The position numbers and the translations under genes are program-made. The notes below the pieces were generated by a model. That model saw only the letters and a program-made list of their open reading frames with translations. It did not search any database and was not told where the DNA came from. From Burkholderiales bacterium (lineage in GTDB: Bacteria > Pseudomonadota > Gammaproteobacteria > Burkholderiales > Burkholderiaceae_C), in contig RXJQ01000018.1 of NCBI GenBank assembly GCA_003963115.1, positions 60,104 through 124,103 of the forward strand: a DNA stretch of 64,000 bases, read 5' to 3'. Positions 41,467 to 50,719 of this stretch are shown here, in pieces. Numbering within the stretch: the stretch's first letter is position 1; each line of letters starts with the position of its first letter.

Positions 41467-42690
41467 ATGCCCCCAACGCCACCAGCTCCCGCACTCAGCA
41501 CCTTCAAGCAGATCCCGGCCGGCGTGTGGGTGCTGGGCTTCGTCAGCCTGTTGATGGACATCTCCTCGGAGATGATCCACAGCCTGCTGCCCATGTTCAT
41601 GGTGGGCACCCTGGGGGCCAGCACCCTGACGGTGGGCATCATCGAAGGCCTGGCCGAATCGACGGCCCTGATCGTCAAGGTCTTTTCCGGCACCCTGAGC
41701 GACTACCTGGGCAAGCGCAAAGCCCTGGCTGTCTGCGGCTACGCGCTGGGCGCACTGACCAAACCCCTGTTCGCGCTGGCGCCCACGGCGGGCGTGGTGC
41801 TGTCTGCCAGGTTGCTGGACCGCGTGGGCAAAGGCATCCGCGGCGCGCCACGCGACGCGCTGGTGGCCGACCTGACACCTGCCGCCATTCGGGGCGCGGC
41901 ATTCGGCCTGCGGCAATCGCTTGACACGGTCGGGGCCTTTGTGGGGCCCTTGCTGGCCGTGGTGCTGATGCTGTGGTGGTCGAACGACTTCCGGGCAGTG
42001 TTTTGGGTCGCGGTCATCCCGGGCATGGCCGCTGTCTTGCTGCTGGCACTGGGGCTGCGCGAACCCGCGCCACTATCAACCCAGCGGCGCCCCAACCCGC
42101 TGAGCCGCGCCAACCTGCAGAGGCTCGGCGCCACTTACTGGTGGGTGGTCGGCATTGGCGCGGCCTTCACCCTGGCGCGCTTCAGCGAGGCCTTTCTCGT
42201 GCTGCGCGCGCAGCACAGCGGCATCCCCGTGGCCTGGGTGCCCCTCGTGATGGTGGCCATGAATGTGGTGTACGCGCTGTCGGCCTACCCCTTTGGCAAG
42301 CTGTCTGATCAGGTCAGCCACCGTGCCTTGCTGGCCGTGGGCCTGGTCGTGCTGGTGGGGGCCGACGTCGTGCTCGCCCAAAGCTCGCATTGGCACGGCG
42401 TCGTCGCTGGCGTGGCGCTGTGGGGCATCCACATGGGCATCACGCAAGGCCTGCTGGCCGCCATGGTGGCTGACACCGCGCCACCCGACCTGCTGGGCAC
42501 GGCCTATGGCTTTTTCAACCTGGTCAGCGGGGTGGCCATGCTGGTGGCCAGTGCATTGGCCGGCTGGCTGTGGGACAGCCATGGCGCCGCCGCCACGTTC
42601 TATGCCGGCGCGGGGTTCAGCATCGTCACGCTGGTGGCGCTGGCCACGTTCGCACCGGCATCGATCAAGAAACAGCGCGTCAGCACTTGA
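41467..42690 (+). CDS. MFS transporter
   Basis: 407 residues and twelve helices. The loop 2-3 signature is SGTLSDYLGKRKALAV, and DRVGKGIRGAPRDALVAD is another conserved MFS segment. The cargo cannot be inferred. ATG 41407, preceded by AAGGCGG, is an alternative 20-residue-longer start. It follows the CLC gene by about 170 bases on the same strand. Confidence 0.88.
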   Translation: MPPTPPAPALSTFKQIPAGVWVLGFVSLLMDISSEMIHSLLPMFMVGTLGASTLTVGIIEGLAESTALIVKVFSGTLSDYLGKRKALAVCGYALGALTKPLFALAPTAGVVLSARLLDRVGKGIRGAPRDALVADLTPAAIRGAAFGLRQSLDTVGAFVGPLLAVVLMLWWSNDFRAVFWVAVIPGMAAVLLLALGLREPAPLSTQRRPNPLSRANLQRLGATYWWVVGIGAAFTLARFSEAFLVLRAQHSGIPVAWVPLVMVAMNVVYALSAYPFGKLSDQVSHRALLAVGLVVLVGADVVLAQSSHWHGVVAGVALWGIHMGITQGLLAAMVADTAPPDLLGTAYGFFNLVSGVAMLVASALAGWLWDSHGAAATFYAGAGFSIVTLVALATFAPASIKKQRVST

Positions 42691-42695
42691 ATGCG

Positions 42696-43118
42696 TCAGC
42701 GCGGCACAAACACGATGCGCATCGTGTCGTCCACGTCCTGCCGGGGCAGATAGGCCATCAGGTGCGGGTTGCGCGCCATCTGCTCCTTGACGGCACGCAC
42801 GTCACCCACTTCACGCGGCGGCTTCCCGCGTCCGGTGAAGATCATGCGGGCCCAGTAGGCCGTCAGTTGCGGGGCGCTCATGGCGGCAATGCGTCGGTAG
42901 AAATCGTCACGCTCCGCCGCGCCCTCGGCCAGATCGATGGGCTCCAGCATACCGCCTGTCACCGGCAAGCTCGCACGACCAAGAAAGAGATCGGCCACCT
43001 GTTCCTCGCTGAGCTTTTGCACCGAGCTGCGCGCAGAGACAACGACCACGACCTCCGCCCTCGCCAAGGCCAGGGTGGTGAGCAAGACCGCTGCCACGAT
43101 CCGTCGGAGGGCACGCAC
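42696..43118 (-). CDS. Small PstS-like periplasmic substrate-binding protein
   Basis: 140 residues with a signal peptide (RRIVAAVLLTTLALARA) and EVVVVVSARSSVQKLSEEQVADLFLGR, typical of short PstS-like proteins. The start is GTG 43118 with a perfect AGGAGG six bases upstream. It is the last gene of an operon with a barrel protein and an SBP_bac_3-like protein. The ligand is not known. Confidence 0.82.
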   Translation of the reverse strand: MRALRRIVAAVLLTTLALARAEVVVVVSARSSVQKLSEEQVADLFLGRASLPVTGGMLEPIDLAEGAAERDDFYRRIAAMSAPQLTAYWARMIFTGRGKPPREVGDVRAVKEQMARNPHLMAYLPRQDVDDTMRIVFVPR

Positions 43119-43129
43119 GCTGATCCTCC

Positions 43130-44209
43130 TCAGTAGGCAAAGTCCACCGCGAGGGTGATGACGTGGAAAGCCTGACCTGTTGCGGTGCCGGGCGCCACGT
43201 TCTGCTCGGTCCCGTAGGAGCCCGATCGGGGTCGCACATGATCCCATTGCAGCTTCAGGTCAGCGTGCCGCGCCCAGTCCCAGCGAAGCCCGATGGCCCA
43301 TGATTGCTGCGCGACCGGCAACTGGCCGGTATCGCTGAGCTGCTGCAAGCTTGAGGCGAGTAAAAATGGCGTGAAGGCCTGCACCCGGTAGCCCACCGTG
43401 GCGTACTCGGCCTCTCGAACCAAGGCCCGCCCTGACCCCGTGAAAGCAGAGGTTCGAACGAACTCGCCATAGGCAATCCAGGGCGAACTGTCATAGCGCA
43501 GGCCAAGTGAGTAGAAATGGCCAAGCGATGGCGACTGGTTGTCGACGCGCCGCTGCTGGTAGGCCGCATGCAGCGTCCAGGGCCCATGTTCGGCCGTGTG
43601 AAACAAACCCAGCACGTCGGTGGAGTGGACATGGGCACCTCTCACCGTGTCGACCGTCTTGTGCCCCACCAGCACCGATGAATTTTGCCGCCAGGCGCCC
43701 CAGCGCCACTTGAGGTTGGTGTCCATGCCATCGGCGTCGTACAGCGGCAGCAGGCGATACACCTCGATGGGCAGCCTGACGCTGTAGTAGGTCAAGCCGA
43801 CCAGGCGAGAATCCGACAGCAGGAAGCTGTCCAGCGCGATGCGCCCGACTCGAAAACGCCATTGGCTGTCGACGGCGTAAGTCAGGTTCGCCCAGCTCAG
43901 ATACGGCGCGTAGCTGCCATCCGGCCGATAGTCCGACACAAGCTGAACCTGCGCACCCACATCGCCTGCCTGCCACGAAAGCTGCGCGCCCAGGCGGCTG
44001 TCCGTGTCCATCGTCCACTGGTGGCTGCGGCCGGAGCCTTGAGGCTGCAGGTTGTCTCGTGTGTAATCGCCCCACGCCAGATCCGCCTTGGTGGCCGCCA
44101 GCGTACCGAAGGCATGCAGCGCCACCTGACTGTCCGCCATGGCAGCCCCGACGACGCCCATCGAACAAGCGCCGAACAAAAAACGCACCAGGGAAGGTGA
44201 GCATGTCAT
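43130..44209 (-). CDS. Outer-membrane beta-barrel (porin-like) protein
   Basis: 359 residues with signal peptide ending GAAMA and a barrel rich in aromatic-alternating strands (QWRFRVGRIALDSFLLSD, GEFVRTSAFTGSGRALV), ending LAVDFAY. It overlaps the preceding SBP-like gene by ATGA and lies 11 bases before the PstS-like gene. It may be the outer-membrane part of a sensing or uptake unit. The substrate is not inferred. Confidence 0.75.
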   Translation of the reverse strand: MTCSPSLVRFLFGACSMGVVGAAMADSQVALHAFGTLAATKADLAWGDYTRDNLQPQGSGRSHQWTMDTDSRLGAQLSWQAGDVGAQVQLVSDYRPDGSYAPYLSWANLTYAVDSQWRFRVGRIALDSFLLSDSRLVGLTYYSVRLPIEVYRLLPLYDADGMDTNLKWRWGAWRQNSSVLVGHKTVDTVRGAHVHSTDVLGLFHTAEHGPWTLHAAYQQRRVDNQSPSLGHFYSLGLRYDSSPWIAYGEFVRTSAFTGSGRALVREAEYATVGYRVQAFTPFLLASSLQQLSDTGQLPVAQQSWAIGLRWDWARHADLKLQWDHVRPRSGSYGTEQNVAPGTATGQAFHVITLAVDFAY

Positions 44210-45063
44210 TGCATGTAGCGTCCAACGATGGTGTTCAGTTCATTGTGCCGCTCAAGCTCTTCGAGCCCTTGGTTCAAGAGCTGCAAGAGCGCCGTGGAAG
44301 ACGGGCCACTGTCGGCCACCCCAAAGTACAGCGCTTGTGGCGGCACGTCTGACAGAGCCTGAAGATCAATGGTGCCATGCGCCAGTTGCGCACGCATGCC
44401 GTGGTTGACCAGGAAAGTCCCGCCGATGACCTCACGGCTGTCGATAAACAGGTCGCAGCGCCCCAGATTCAGCTTGGCGATGACCTGATCGTAGCTCTGC
44501 GTCGTGCCCCGGTCCACAACACTGCTGTCCAGCCCGAAATGCTCGAAACGGTGCCCCCCGAAACCACAGACCTTCAAGCTCGCCCACGCGGAAGGCGCCC
44601 GCAGATCCAGACCGTTGGGGTACCTGGATCTGGCAAACAAGGCCACGGCGTGGGTGCGGAAATAGGCGTGTGTCAGGCGAAAGCTGCGGTGGTCCGCCTC
44701 GTTCTGGGACACATTGAGCGCCAGCTGCACACGCCCTGCATCGACCTCCGCCAGACACCGGGCCCAGGGCAACAAATGCACCTCCAGGCGCTGCCCCGAC
44801 GCTTTGAGAATGCTGGCCAAAATATCAACACTGGCACCCACGACGCGCCCTGTCAACTGGCCGTTGGCGCGCTCGGTGAAGGTGAAAGGCGGCATTTCCG
44901 CCCGATCTGCGCATGCATCGACCGTTTGCTTGTCGGTTCGCGTTTTGGTTTGCGTTTGGGTTTGCGCTTGCGCCACCTGCATCAGCAACTGCACCACGAG
45001 CGCGGCCAGCAGCTGGCATACCGTGGCAATGCCGCGCCCGCCGATGTCGAAGCGGGGATACAT
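44206..45063 (-). CDS. Periplasmic SBP_bac_3-type solute-binding-like protein
   Basis: 285 residues, signal peptide ending QVAQAQ, then a hydrophilic Gln/Thr/Lys linker (44934-44972 in DNA). The domain begins MPPFTFTERANGQLTGRVVGASVDILASIL and has later LAEVDAGRVQLALNVS, typical of type II periplasmic binding proteins. No transporter genes are adjacent, so it may feed a sensor. It is the first gene of a three-gene operon. Confidence 0.82.
   Translation of the reverse strand: MYPRFDIGGRGIATVCQLLAALVVQLLMQVAQAQTQTQTKTRTDKQTVDACADRAEMPPFTFTERANGQLTGRVVGASVDILASILKASGQRLEVHLLPWARCLAEVDAGRVQLALNVSQNEADHRSFRLTHAYFRTHAVALFARSRYPNGLDLRAPSAWASLKVCGFGGHRFEHFGLDSSVVDRGTTQSYDQVIAKLNLGRCDLFIDSREVIGGTFLVNHGMRAQLAHGTIDLQALSDVPPQALYFGVADSGPSSTALLQLLNQGLEELERHNELNTIVGRYMQ
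44934..44972. repeat. Hexanucleotide-type repeat in the SBP gene
   Basis: Near-identical units gcgttt/ggtttg repeat about six times, encoding an alternating QTQTQTKTRT linker. Such a tract could slip and change linker length. Confidence 0.6.
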
Positions 45064-45193
45064 GGAGTGCCCTTCTGAGTTTGTACCGCATGCAGGACGC
45101 GGGAGGCCCTTGGGAAGCTCACGCCCACCAGATGCTCAGGCCATTCTAAGCAGATTCAGAAGGATGCTTTGAGTTTGACGGCGCCGATGGCCC

Positions 45194-46129
45194 CTACCCA
45201 GCTCGTGAGGCACGCACACCGATCAGGCAGCCAAGACCCAAGAGCGTCAGGAGCCAGGTGGATGGTTCGGGCACGGGCGGCGCGCTGTTTCCAATGCCGT
45301 CACTCAAAATGATCTGGTATGCGCCGGCATCCGGGACGCCGGCTGCGATGGAAAACGTCGGGTCGACAGATGCACTCGCTTCTTCAGGGCTCTGTAGAAC
45401 CGAGTTGGATCCATACCTCGTGGCCGTTGTCCTGGCGGTCATGCCGATGACATACACCTGCCCCGTTTCAAAGGAATAGACACCGTTCTCGGCGTATTGG
45501 CCCGTAAAGCCCGTGGTGCTGTTGCCTGTACCGTTGATGTTGGCGTACCCGGCCAAGTCGAAGAAAACCTGGTCATTGACGACATAGTTGCCCGCATTCT
45601 GCTTCTGGACATAGAACGACGCCGAGACATCGCCAGCTGAAAAGTTGGCCGAACTCTTGGCGCTGAGCAGCGCAGCCACATTCAGATTGACCGTAGGGGT
45701 CGGCCCGGAAATGGCCATGAAGTAGTACAACTGGATGCCCGCGCCCGCGTAGTTGTAACCCCAATACTGACCAGGCGCTTGCTGAACGCCCGCAGACGTC
45801 AACCCCGTTGGCTGAACCAGTGTGTGCACGCTGATGTTGGGCGAGGGGCCGTAGTTGATCACCCCGTCCGCCTGGGCGATGCCCGGCGCAGCCGCGCCGG
45901 GCGACGATGTGCCAGAAACGGATTGCGGCCCCGGCGCATGAACCGTGATGTCTTGCGTGGGATTTTGAGTTTCCACGCCCGAGACCGGTGTGCCGCTGGT
46001 GCGGACATTCACATCGAGCGTGGGAGAAGGCGCTTGAATCTGGTAGCCCGCAGGCAGGATGACGGCGAAGGCGCAGGTACTGCTGCCCAAGGCAGCCAGG
46101 GCGGCAACCCGCATGTAAAACGACTTCAT
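45194..46129 (-). CDS. PEP-CTERM sorted exoprotein
   Basis: 311 residues: signal peptide MKSFYMRVAALAALGSSTCAFA, a Thr/Ser/Pro-rich middle, and the C-terminal tripartite signal VPEPSTWLLTLLGLGCLIG plus RASRAG. This is the PEP-CTERM signal recognised by exosortase XrtA, which is not in the window. GGGAG/AAGG precedes ATG 46129. It probably decorates the exopolysaccharide surface. Confidence 0.88.
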   Translation of the reverse strand: MKSFYMRVAALAALGSSTCAFAVILPAGYQIQAPSPTLDVNVRTSGTPVSGVETQNPTQDITVHAPGPQSVSGTSSPGAAAPGIAQADGVINYGPSPNISVHTLVQPTGLTSAGVQQAPGQYWGYNYAGAGIQLYYFMAISGPTPTVNLNVAALLSAKSSANFSAGDVSASFYVQKQNAGNYVVNDQVFFDLAGYANINGTGNSTTGFTGQYAENGVYSFETGQVYVIGMTARTTATRYGSNSVLQSPEEASASVDPTFSIAAGVPDAGAYQIILSDGIGNSAPPVPEPSTWLLTLLGLGCLIGVRASRAG

Positions 46130-46406
46130 TGCCTTACTCCCGCCCGTCAAGGTGCTTGTGAACTGGGTGCAGACCAAGGCCGCCAATTTTGCCGCTACGG
46201 GATGGCCGGCCACTTGGGCATGTTTGCAGGATGGCATGTAACAGCCCGCGCTGGCATCCCTAACTCATGGCGATCAAGGCAGCCGGGTGGCTGCCGGACG
46301 TCTTCACGTCATCAAAGGTGTGTGGCCATGCTGACAGGCGTTGGCGTGACCCAGGCCCAGCCATGCTGCGCCTGGAATCGGGCTATCCGCACTCGCGTCG
46401 AGCGCC

Positions 46407-47666
46407 TCAAAATACGCCTTGCGCTCTGAGTTCTTCCAGCATCGCTTTGACAGCGTCCAAGCCTTTGTTCGCATAGGTCAGGAGCATGCGCTCCTGGCTC
46501 AGATGAGCGAAGACGGGGTTACGGAACTTGTTGTTGTAGTTGGCGGCATCGGAAGGGTCGAAACCGAACTGTGGTGCGAGCTTGGCCAGCAGCAGCGCCG
46601 CGTCGCCGGCAGCAGGGATGGAGAACGTGAAGTCGCCGTCCGACAGGTTGTGGATGGTGTACTCGGCAAGCAAATTGGTTTGCCCTGCGGCATGAAGGTC
46701 CACGCTGCTGGCCAGTTTGCGCAAGGCCGGCAGGTAGAAAGCACCGGAGGCGTCTTGAGCCAGGTAGCCGGCTTGCACCGGGTCGACCTGCGCCAGAATC
46801 GCTGCCGCGCGGACCCAGTTGACCACTTTGAACTCGTTGCCCAGCGTTGGTGCGGCATGGGCCGATGCCTGTGCAATGACAAAAGCAGCGGGCAAACCAC
46901 GCTTGATGCTTTCAGCGATGCTGATGATGTGGTGGCCGCCCGTGGCCGAACCATTGGCCTTGTTCCCACCGAAGTTCAGTTCCTGGAACTCCTGACCTTC
47001 GGCTGTCCACTGGAACACCATGGTCTTGGCCCAATCGTGCCAGATGGGCGCCGCGATGATGACGTCCTTGTCGAGTATGGCCGAGGACTTCAGCCAGCCA
47101 TGATCCTCGTCGTGATCACGGTCATCGGCGATATAGCTTTCGCGATAGCCGTGTGCCAGACCAAGTGCTGCACGCTCGTTATTGGCTTCGTGGATGGGCA
47201 AGCCGCCCGGGTAGCCATGGTGGCTGCTGAAACTGCTGCCAGGTGCCGCGTCGAAGTTCATCGGACGATGAGGGCAAGTGCTGGCTTCATCGAGCAGCGG
47301 AGGGAACACGCCCGTCTTCAGCCCGCCAGGAAATGCCGCGTCATCCGCAGGTTCGACCAGGCCAGCGGCTTGCAGTTGCGACAACAGGCGAGCCTTGTCG
47401 GCATCGCTCAAGCCAGCACGGGAAGTCACGCAGAAGCGGTCGCTGCTCAACAGGTTCAGCGTGGCCTGGCGCAACTTGGTATCGCCGATCTGTTGAGCTT
47501 GCGCCACCAGGAAGCGATGCGCATCCTGCACCCGAGGTGAACCGGCAGCAATCTGGTTGGCTCGGACATTGCCCACACCAGGGGCAGTCTGATCGGTGGC
47601 GTGGGCATTGAGTGCCAAGCAACTCAGCAAGGTGCTGACCAGAACGACAAGGCGCGATGGCGACAT
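46407..47666 (-). CDS. Exported protein with HD-like His/Asp motifs, unknown function
   Basis: 419 residues with a signal peptide (LVVLVSTLLSCLALNAHA). Several His/Asp clusters are visible: HHGYPGGLPIHEANN, DRDHDEDHG, WHDWAK and GGHHIISIAE. The WHDWAK and GGHHxxS pieces resemble an HD-hydrolase metal site (HD...H), which would be unusual for a periplasmic enzyme. No specific family is claimed. GGAG precedes ATG 47666 by seven bases. Confidence 0.7.
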   Translation of the reverse strand: MSPSRLVVLVSTLLSCLALNAHATDQTAPGVGNVRANQIAAGSPRVQDAHRFLVAQAQQIGDTKLRQATLNLLSSDRFCVTSRAGLSDADKARLLSQLQAAGLVEPADDAAFPGGLKTGVFPPLLDEASTCPHRPMNFDAAPGSSFSSHHGYPGGLPIHEANNERAALGLAHGYRESYIADDRDHDEDHGWLKSSAILDKDVIIAAPIWHDWAKTMVFQWTAEGQEFQELNFGGNKANGSATGGHHIISIAESIKRGLPAAFVIAQASAHAAPTLGNEFKVVNWVRAAAILAQVDPVQAGYLAQDASGAFYLPALRKLASSVDLHAAGQTNLLAEYTIHNLSDGDFTFSIPAAGDAALLLAKLAPQFGFDPSDAANYNNKFRNPVFAHLSQERMLLTYANKGLDAVKAMLEELRAQGVF

Positions 47667-47737
47667 AGTGGGCTCCGTGATCATGTAGATACAAGCCCAG
47701 TATGGAGAGCGGACATGACCAGAACGGGACGGTCTGC

Positions 47738-47950
47738 TCACTCGAATGGCTCATGCCTTGTCAGTTGCAGGGTGAACCTGCATCCGCCGTGCTGGTCTGG
47801 CCGAGGCCCGAGACCTAGCCCGGTACCCTCCGCCGTATCGCTCCTGGACTTGTAGAACGGCTCGAAAACGTGGGGCGCGTGCTCTGCGGGCACACCAAGT
47901 CCTGTGTCGTCCACGAAGCGCGTTGTCAACCTGATCGGCTGCTGCGCCAA
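47738..47950 (-). pseudogene. Remnant of a sensor histidine kinase HATPase domain
   Basis: The frame holds [21 protein letters not shown] followed by GTGLGL and then [10 protein letters not shown]. These are the G1, F and G2 boxes and the last strand of a kinase ATPase domain, but about 20 residues between GTGLGL and HGG are missing and no start codon or N-terminal part remains (a stop lies near 47970 upstream). It is an inactive fragment. Confidence 0.7.
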
Positions 47951-48122
47951 GGCATGAACGGGACGCGGTATTCAGTGGATCACATCGCGAATGACCAGAA
48001 TCAGCACGGGTACCCATGAGTCCACACGCTTGTTTGTCGCCACAGCATCATTCTTCACTATCGGGGCCTAGGTCGCACGCCGCAACGATGCTGTCCGATA
48101 TATGGAGGCCAGGGCGATGAAT

Positions 48123-48140
48123 CACCTGCAAATGCAGGTG
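48123..48140. repeat. Small perfect inverted repeat upstream of the lipoprotein operon
   Basis: CACCTGC and GCAGGTG surround an AAAT loop, about 60 bases before ATG 48197. It could be a regulator site or a leader hairpin. Confidence 0.4.
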
Positions 48141-48196
48141 GCCAAGCGATTTTCAGCAAACTAGAATATCCGTTCGGTAAGCAGGGATGGATAACA

Positions 48197-50719
48197 ATGC
48201 GCAAGATTTGGATGCAAGGCGGGGCTGCTGCAGTGCTGATGTCATTGGCAGCTTGCGGCGGTGGAGGCGGATCTGGTGGGCAGGCTGATACCGAGGCAAC
48301 GGCGCAAAGCCATGACACGGCGCAAAACTACTTTCCGCTGAAGTCAGACGCGCGCTGGATTTACAAACTCGACGATGACAGTTTGGTTCAGATCGATGCG
48401 TTGGGTTTGAGGCAGACCGCTGATGCATCGAGCGCTCAACTCAGCGTCACAGACGCAGCAGGTAACCTGCTTGACCAAACAGAGGCCATGGCCACGGCCT
48501 CCGGGGTGAGCGAGTACCCATCCGAAAACGGCAGCGCATTTGAACAGGCGATTGGTCCCGTCAAGCTCCTGACCTTCCCAGCTGAGGCAGGGCAAAGTTT
48601 CACGCAACTGGACCGCGTCTTCACCGACTGGGATGTCGATGGTGACGGCACAAAAGACCGCATCGAGATGCACTCGATCGTGAGTGTCGTAGGCTACGAG
48701 AACATTGATCTGCCTGTTGGCCACCTGGCGAATGTCCTGCATGTACGCACGGATGCCAACAGCAGCTGGAGCTACAGTTCGTCGAATCAAACGTATCTGT
48801 ATCGAAGCGTTGTTGATGAATGGTATGCCCCCAACATCGGCTTGGTGCGCAGGGCCGAGACAGACTACCCGGATGGCATCACGGCATCGCCCGCAAAGAC
48901 AAGAACCTTGCAGGCTTACCGTATCGGCGACATGAGAAGTGAACAGATTGCACCCACGGCATCGCCCCTGCTGACCTCCGGCGCACAGCGCGCGGTTGGG
49001 GCAGATATTGCCGTGACGTTCAATGAGCCGGTCGACGTGGCCACGTTGAACGTCGGCTGGCATGTTGTTGATGCAACGGGTGGTGTGTTATCTGGGCATG
49101 TTTCGATGGTAGGCACGACAGCACACTTCATCCCAGATGGTGGCTGGCACGACGGTGTGTATACCGCGACATTGACGACGGCGGTGACGGATCTTGTCGG
49201 CAACCCGCTACAGCAGGAGGTGACGTGGACGATCACACTGGATGGCGTTTCGCCGAGCGTCATTTCTGCCTCGCCGGCTGATCGTTCATCCGATGTACCT
49301 GTGCTGTCGCCGATCCTCCTTCAATTCAGTGAACCGATCGACCCGGCAAGCGTGAACATCGGCAACCTGCTTGTATCCGATGGCAGCAATAACTTGGCGG
49401 TGACAACGGAGGTCTCGGGCTCGACCCTGACCATCAAGCCAATGACCGCATGGCCACGACAAAAGACCATTCAAATATCCCTCGGATCGGTCAAGGATGT
49501 CGTCGGCAACGTCATGCAGACAAACTACACGATGAGTTTCCGCTCGGACCCTGGCGAATTCAGTTATCCGCAAGATCTGGCGGCATCTCTTGGAACACAG
49601 GCCGTATCGATCATTGACCTCGATGGGGATGGGTTGGGAGACTTTGTTTTCACGACACCGGTCAATCCCAATGGGGCACTGGCCACGACCTATGTACGTT
49701 ATGGGCGTGCCGATGGCACCCTGGAGGATCCCGTGCAATTGGTGACAGGCGATACCTTGCGCTGCATGCTGGACCAGTTGACAGTGGCAGACCTGGACGG
49801 TGATGGTCGCAAAGATGTCGTGGTGGGCGGATCATGGTGCGGTTGGCATGTGCTGCGGCAAGTGGCCTCGCGGGTTTTTGTCGTAGCCGAGCAGTCCAAC
49901 TACTTGGTGACCGGTCCCATCAGTGCGGTTGACTTGGATGGCGACGGGCTATTGGAGTTGGTTGGGCTCGCGACACTGAACGGCGATACGCAATTGTTCG
50001 TCTGGCATCAGGATGGTTCAAATCGATTTCGGTTCTCGCCTGGCCGCGTGAACTTGTCAGTCAGCTACGGCAACAAGGTGCGGGTGGCAGACCTGGATGG
50101 CGATGGGCGGGCGGACCTGGTGATCAGCGCCACCGGCAGGGTCACCGAGGACATCATCGTTTTCCGACAGCAATCAGACGGCAGCTTCATCCGTAACCAG
50201 ATTTTGACGACAGGAGAGGGACAGGCCAGCGACTTTGCTGTAGGTGACATCGACGGCGACGGCCGTCCCGACATCGTAGTCGCCGCAGGAGGCAACTCAC
50301 CTGTCTACCTGGCCATCTTCCACCAGCAGCCGGATCACAGCTTCGGGGCGCCAGAGCACCGCAGCAGCTACGACATCCCTGCGCAGATCGCGCTGTCCGA
50401 TCTCAATGGTGATGGTCGACTGGACATCGTGGTGAAGCATTCTGGCTGGGGACATGTGGGCACGTATCTGCAGCAAGCGGACGGCACTTTGAGCGCTGAG
50501 TCCTTGTACGTGGCGGGATATGGATCATCCGAATTGGCGGTGGGCGATTTGACGGGTGATTCCCGCCCAGACATTGTCCTGGATGGACAACTGTTGCGGC
50601 AACGCACACCCGACAGTGGCACCTCAACCGCCTCACGTGCGACCGGTATGGCTCGAGCAGCACGGATGGTCGCACGTCAAATTGGGACCACATCGCAACG
50701 AATGAGAACCGCACAATGA
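48197..50719 (+). CDS. Giant lipoprotein 1 with Ig-like and FG-GAP repeats
   Basis: 840 residues. The lipobox SLAAC is followed by a Gly run (GGGGGSGG). An N-terminal domain (~45-235) opens NYFPLKSDARWIYK and contains a DVDGDGTKD loop. Two Ig-like (Bacterial Big/SbsA-type) domains follow (~250-450). The C-terminal half has seven FG-GAP/VCBS-type repeats with DxDGDG calcium loops (e.g. DLDGDGRKDVVV, DIDGDGRPDIVV), which should fold as a beta-propeller. The tail is basic. It overlaps a paralogue by 4 bases. Likely a surface adhesin or Ca-binding receptor. Confidence 0.85.
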   Translation: MRKIWMQGGAAAVLMSLAACGGGGGSGGQADTEATAQSHDTAQNYFPLKSDARWIYKLDDDSLVQIDALGLRQTADASSAQLSVTDAAGNLLDQTEAMATASGVSEYPSENGSAFEQAIGPVKLLTFPAEAGQSFTQLDRVFTDWDVDGDGTKDRIEMHSIVSVVGYENIDLPVGHLANVLHVRTDANSSWSYSSSNQTYLYRSVVDEWYAPNIGLVRRAETDYPDGITASPAKTRTLQAYRIGDMRSEQIAPTASPLLTSGAQRAVGADIAVTFNEPVDVATLNVGWHVVDATGGVLSGHVSMVGTTAHFIPDGGWHDGVYTATLTTAVTDLVGNPLQQEVTWTITLDGVSPSVISASPADRSSDVPVLSPILLQFSEPIDPASVNIGNLLVSDGSNNLAVTTEVSGSTLTIKPMTAWPRQKTIQISLGSVKDVVGNVMQTNYTMSFRSDPGEFSYPQDLAASLGTQAVSIIDLDGDGLGDFVFTTPVNPNGALATTYVRYGRADGTLEDPVQLVTGDTLRCMLDQLTVADLDGDGRKDVVVGGSWCGWHVLRQVASRVFVVAEQSNYLVTGPISAVDLDGDGLLELVGLATLNGDTQLFVWHQDGSNRFRFSPGRVNLSVSYGNKVRVADLDGDGRADLVISATGRVTEDIIVFRQQSDGSFIRNQILTTGEGQASDFAVGDIDGDGRPDIVVAAGGNSPVYLAIFHQQPDHSFGAPEHRSSYDIPAQIALSDLNGDGRLDIVVKHSGWGHVGTYLQQADGTLSAESLYVAGYGSSELAVGDLTGDSRPDIVLDGQLLRQRTPDSGTSTASRATGMARAARMVARQIGTTSQRMRTAQ

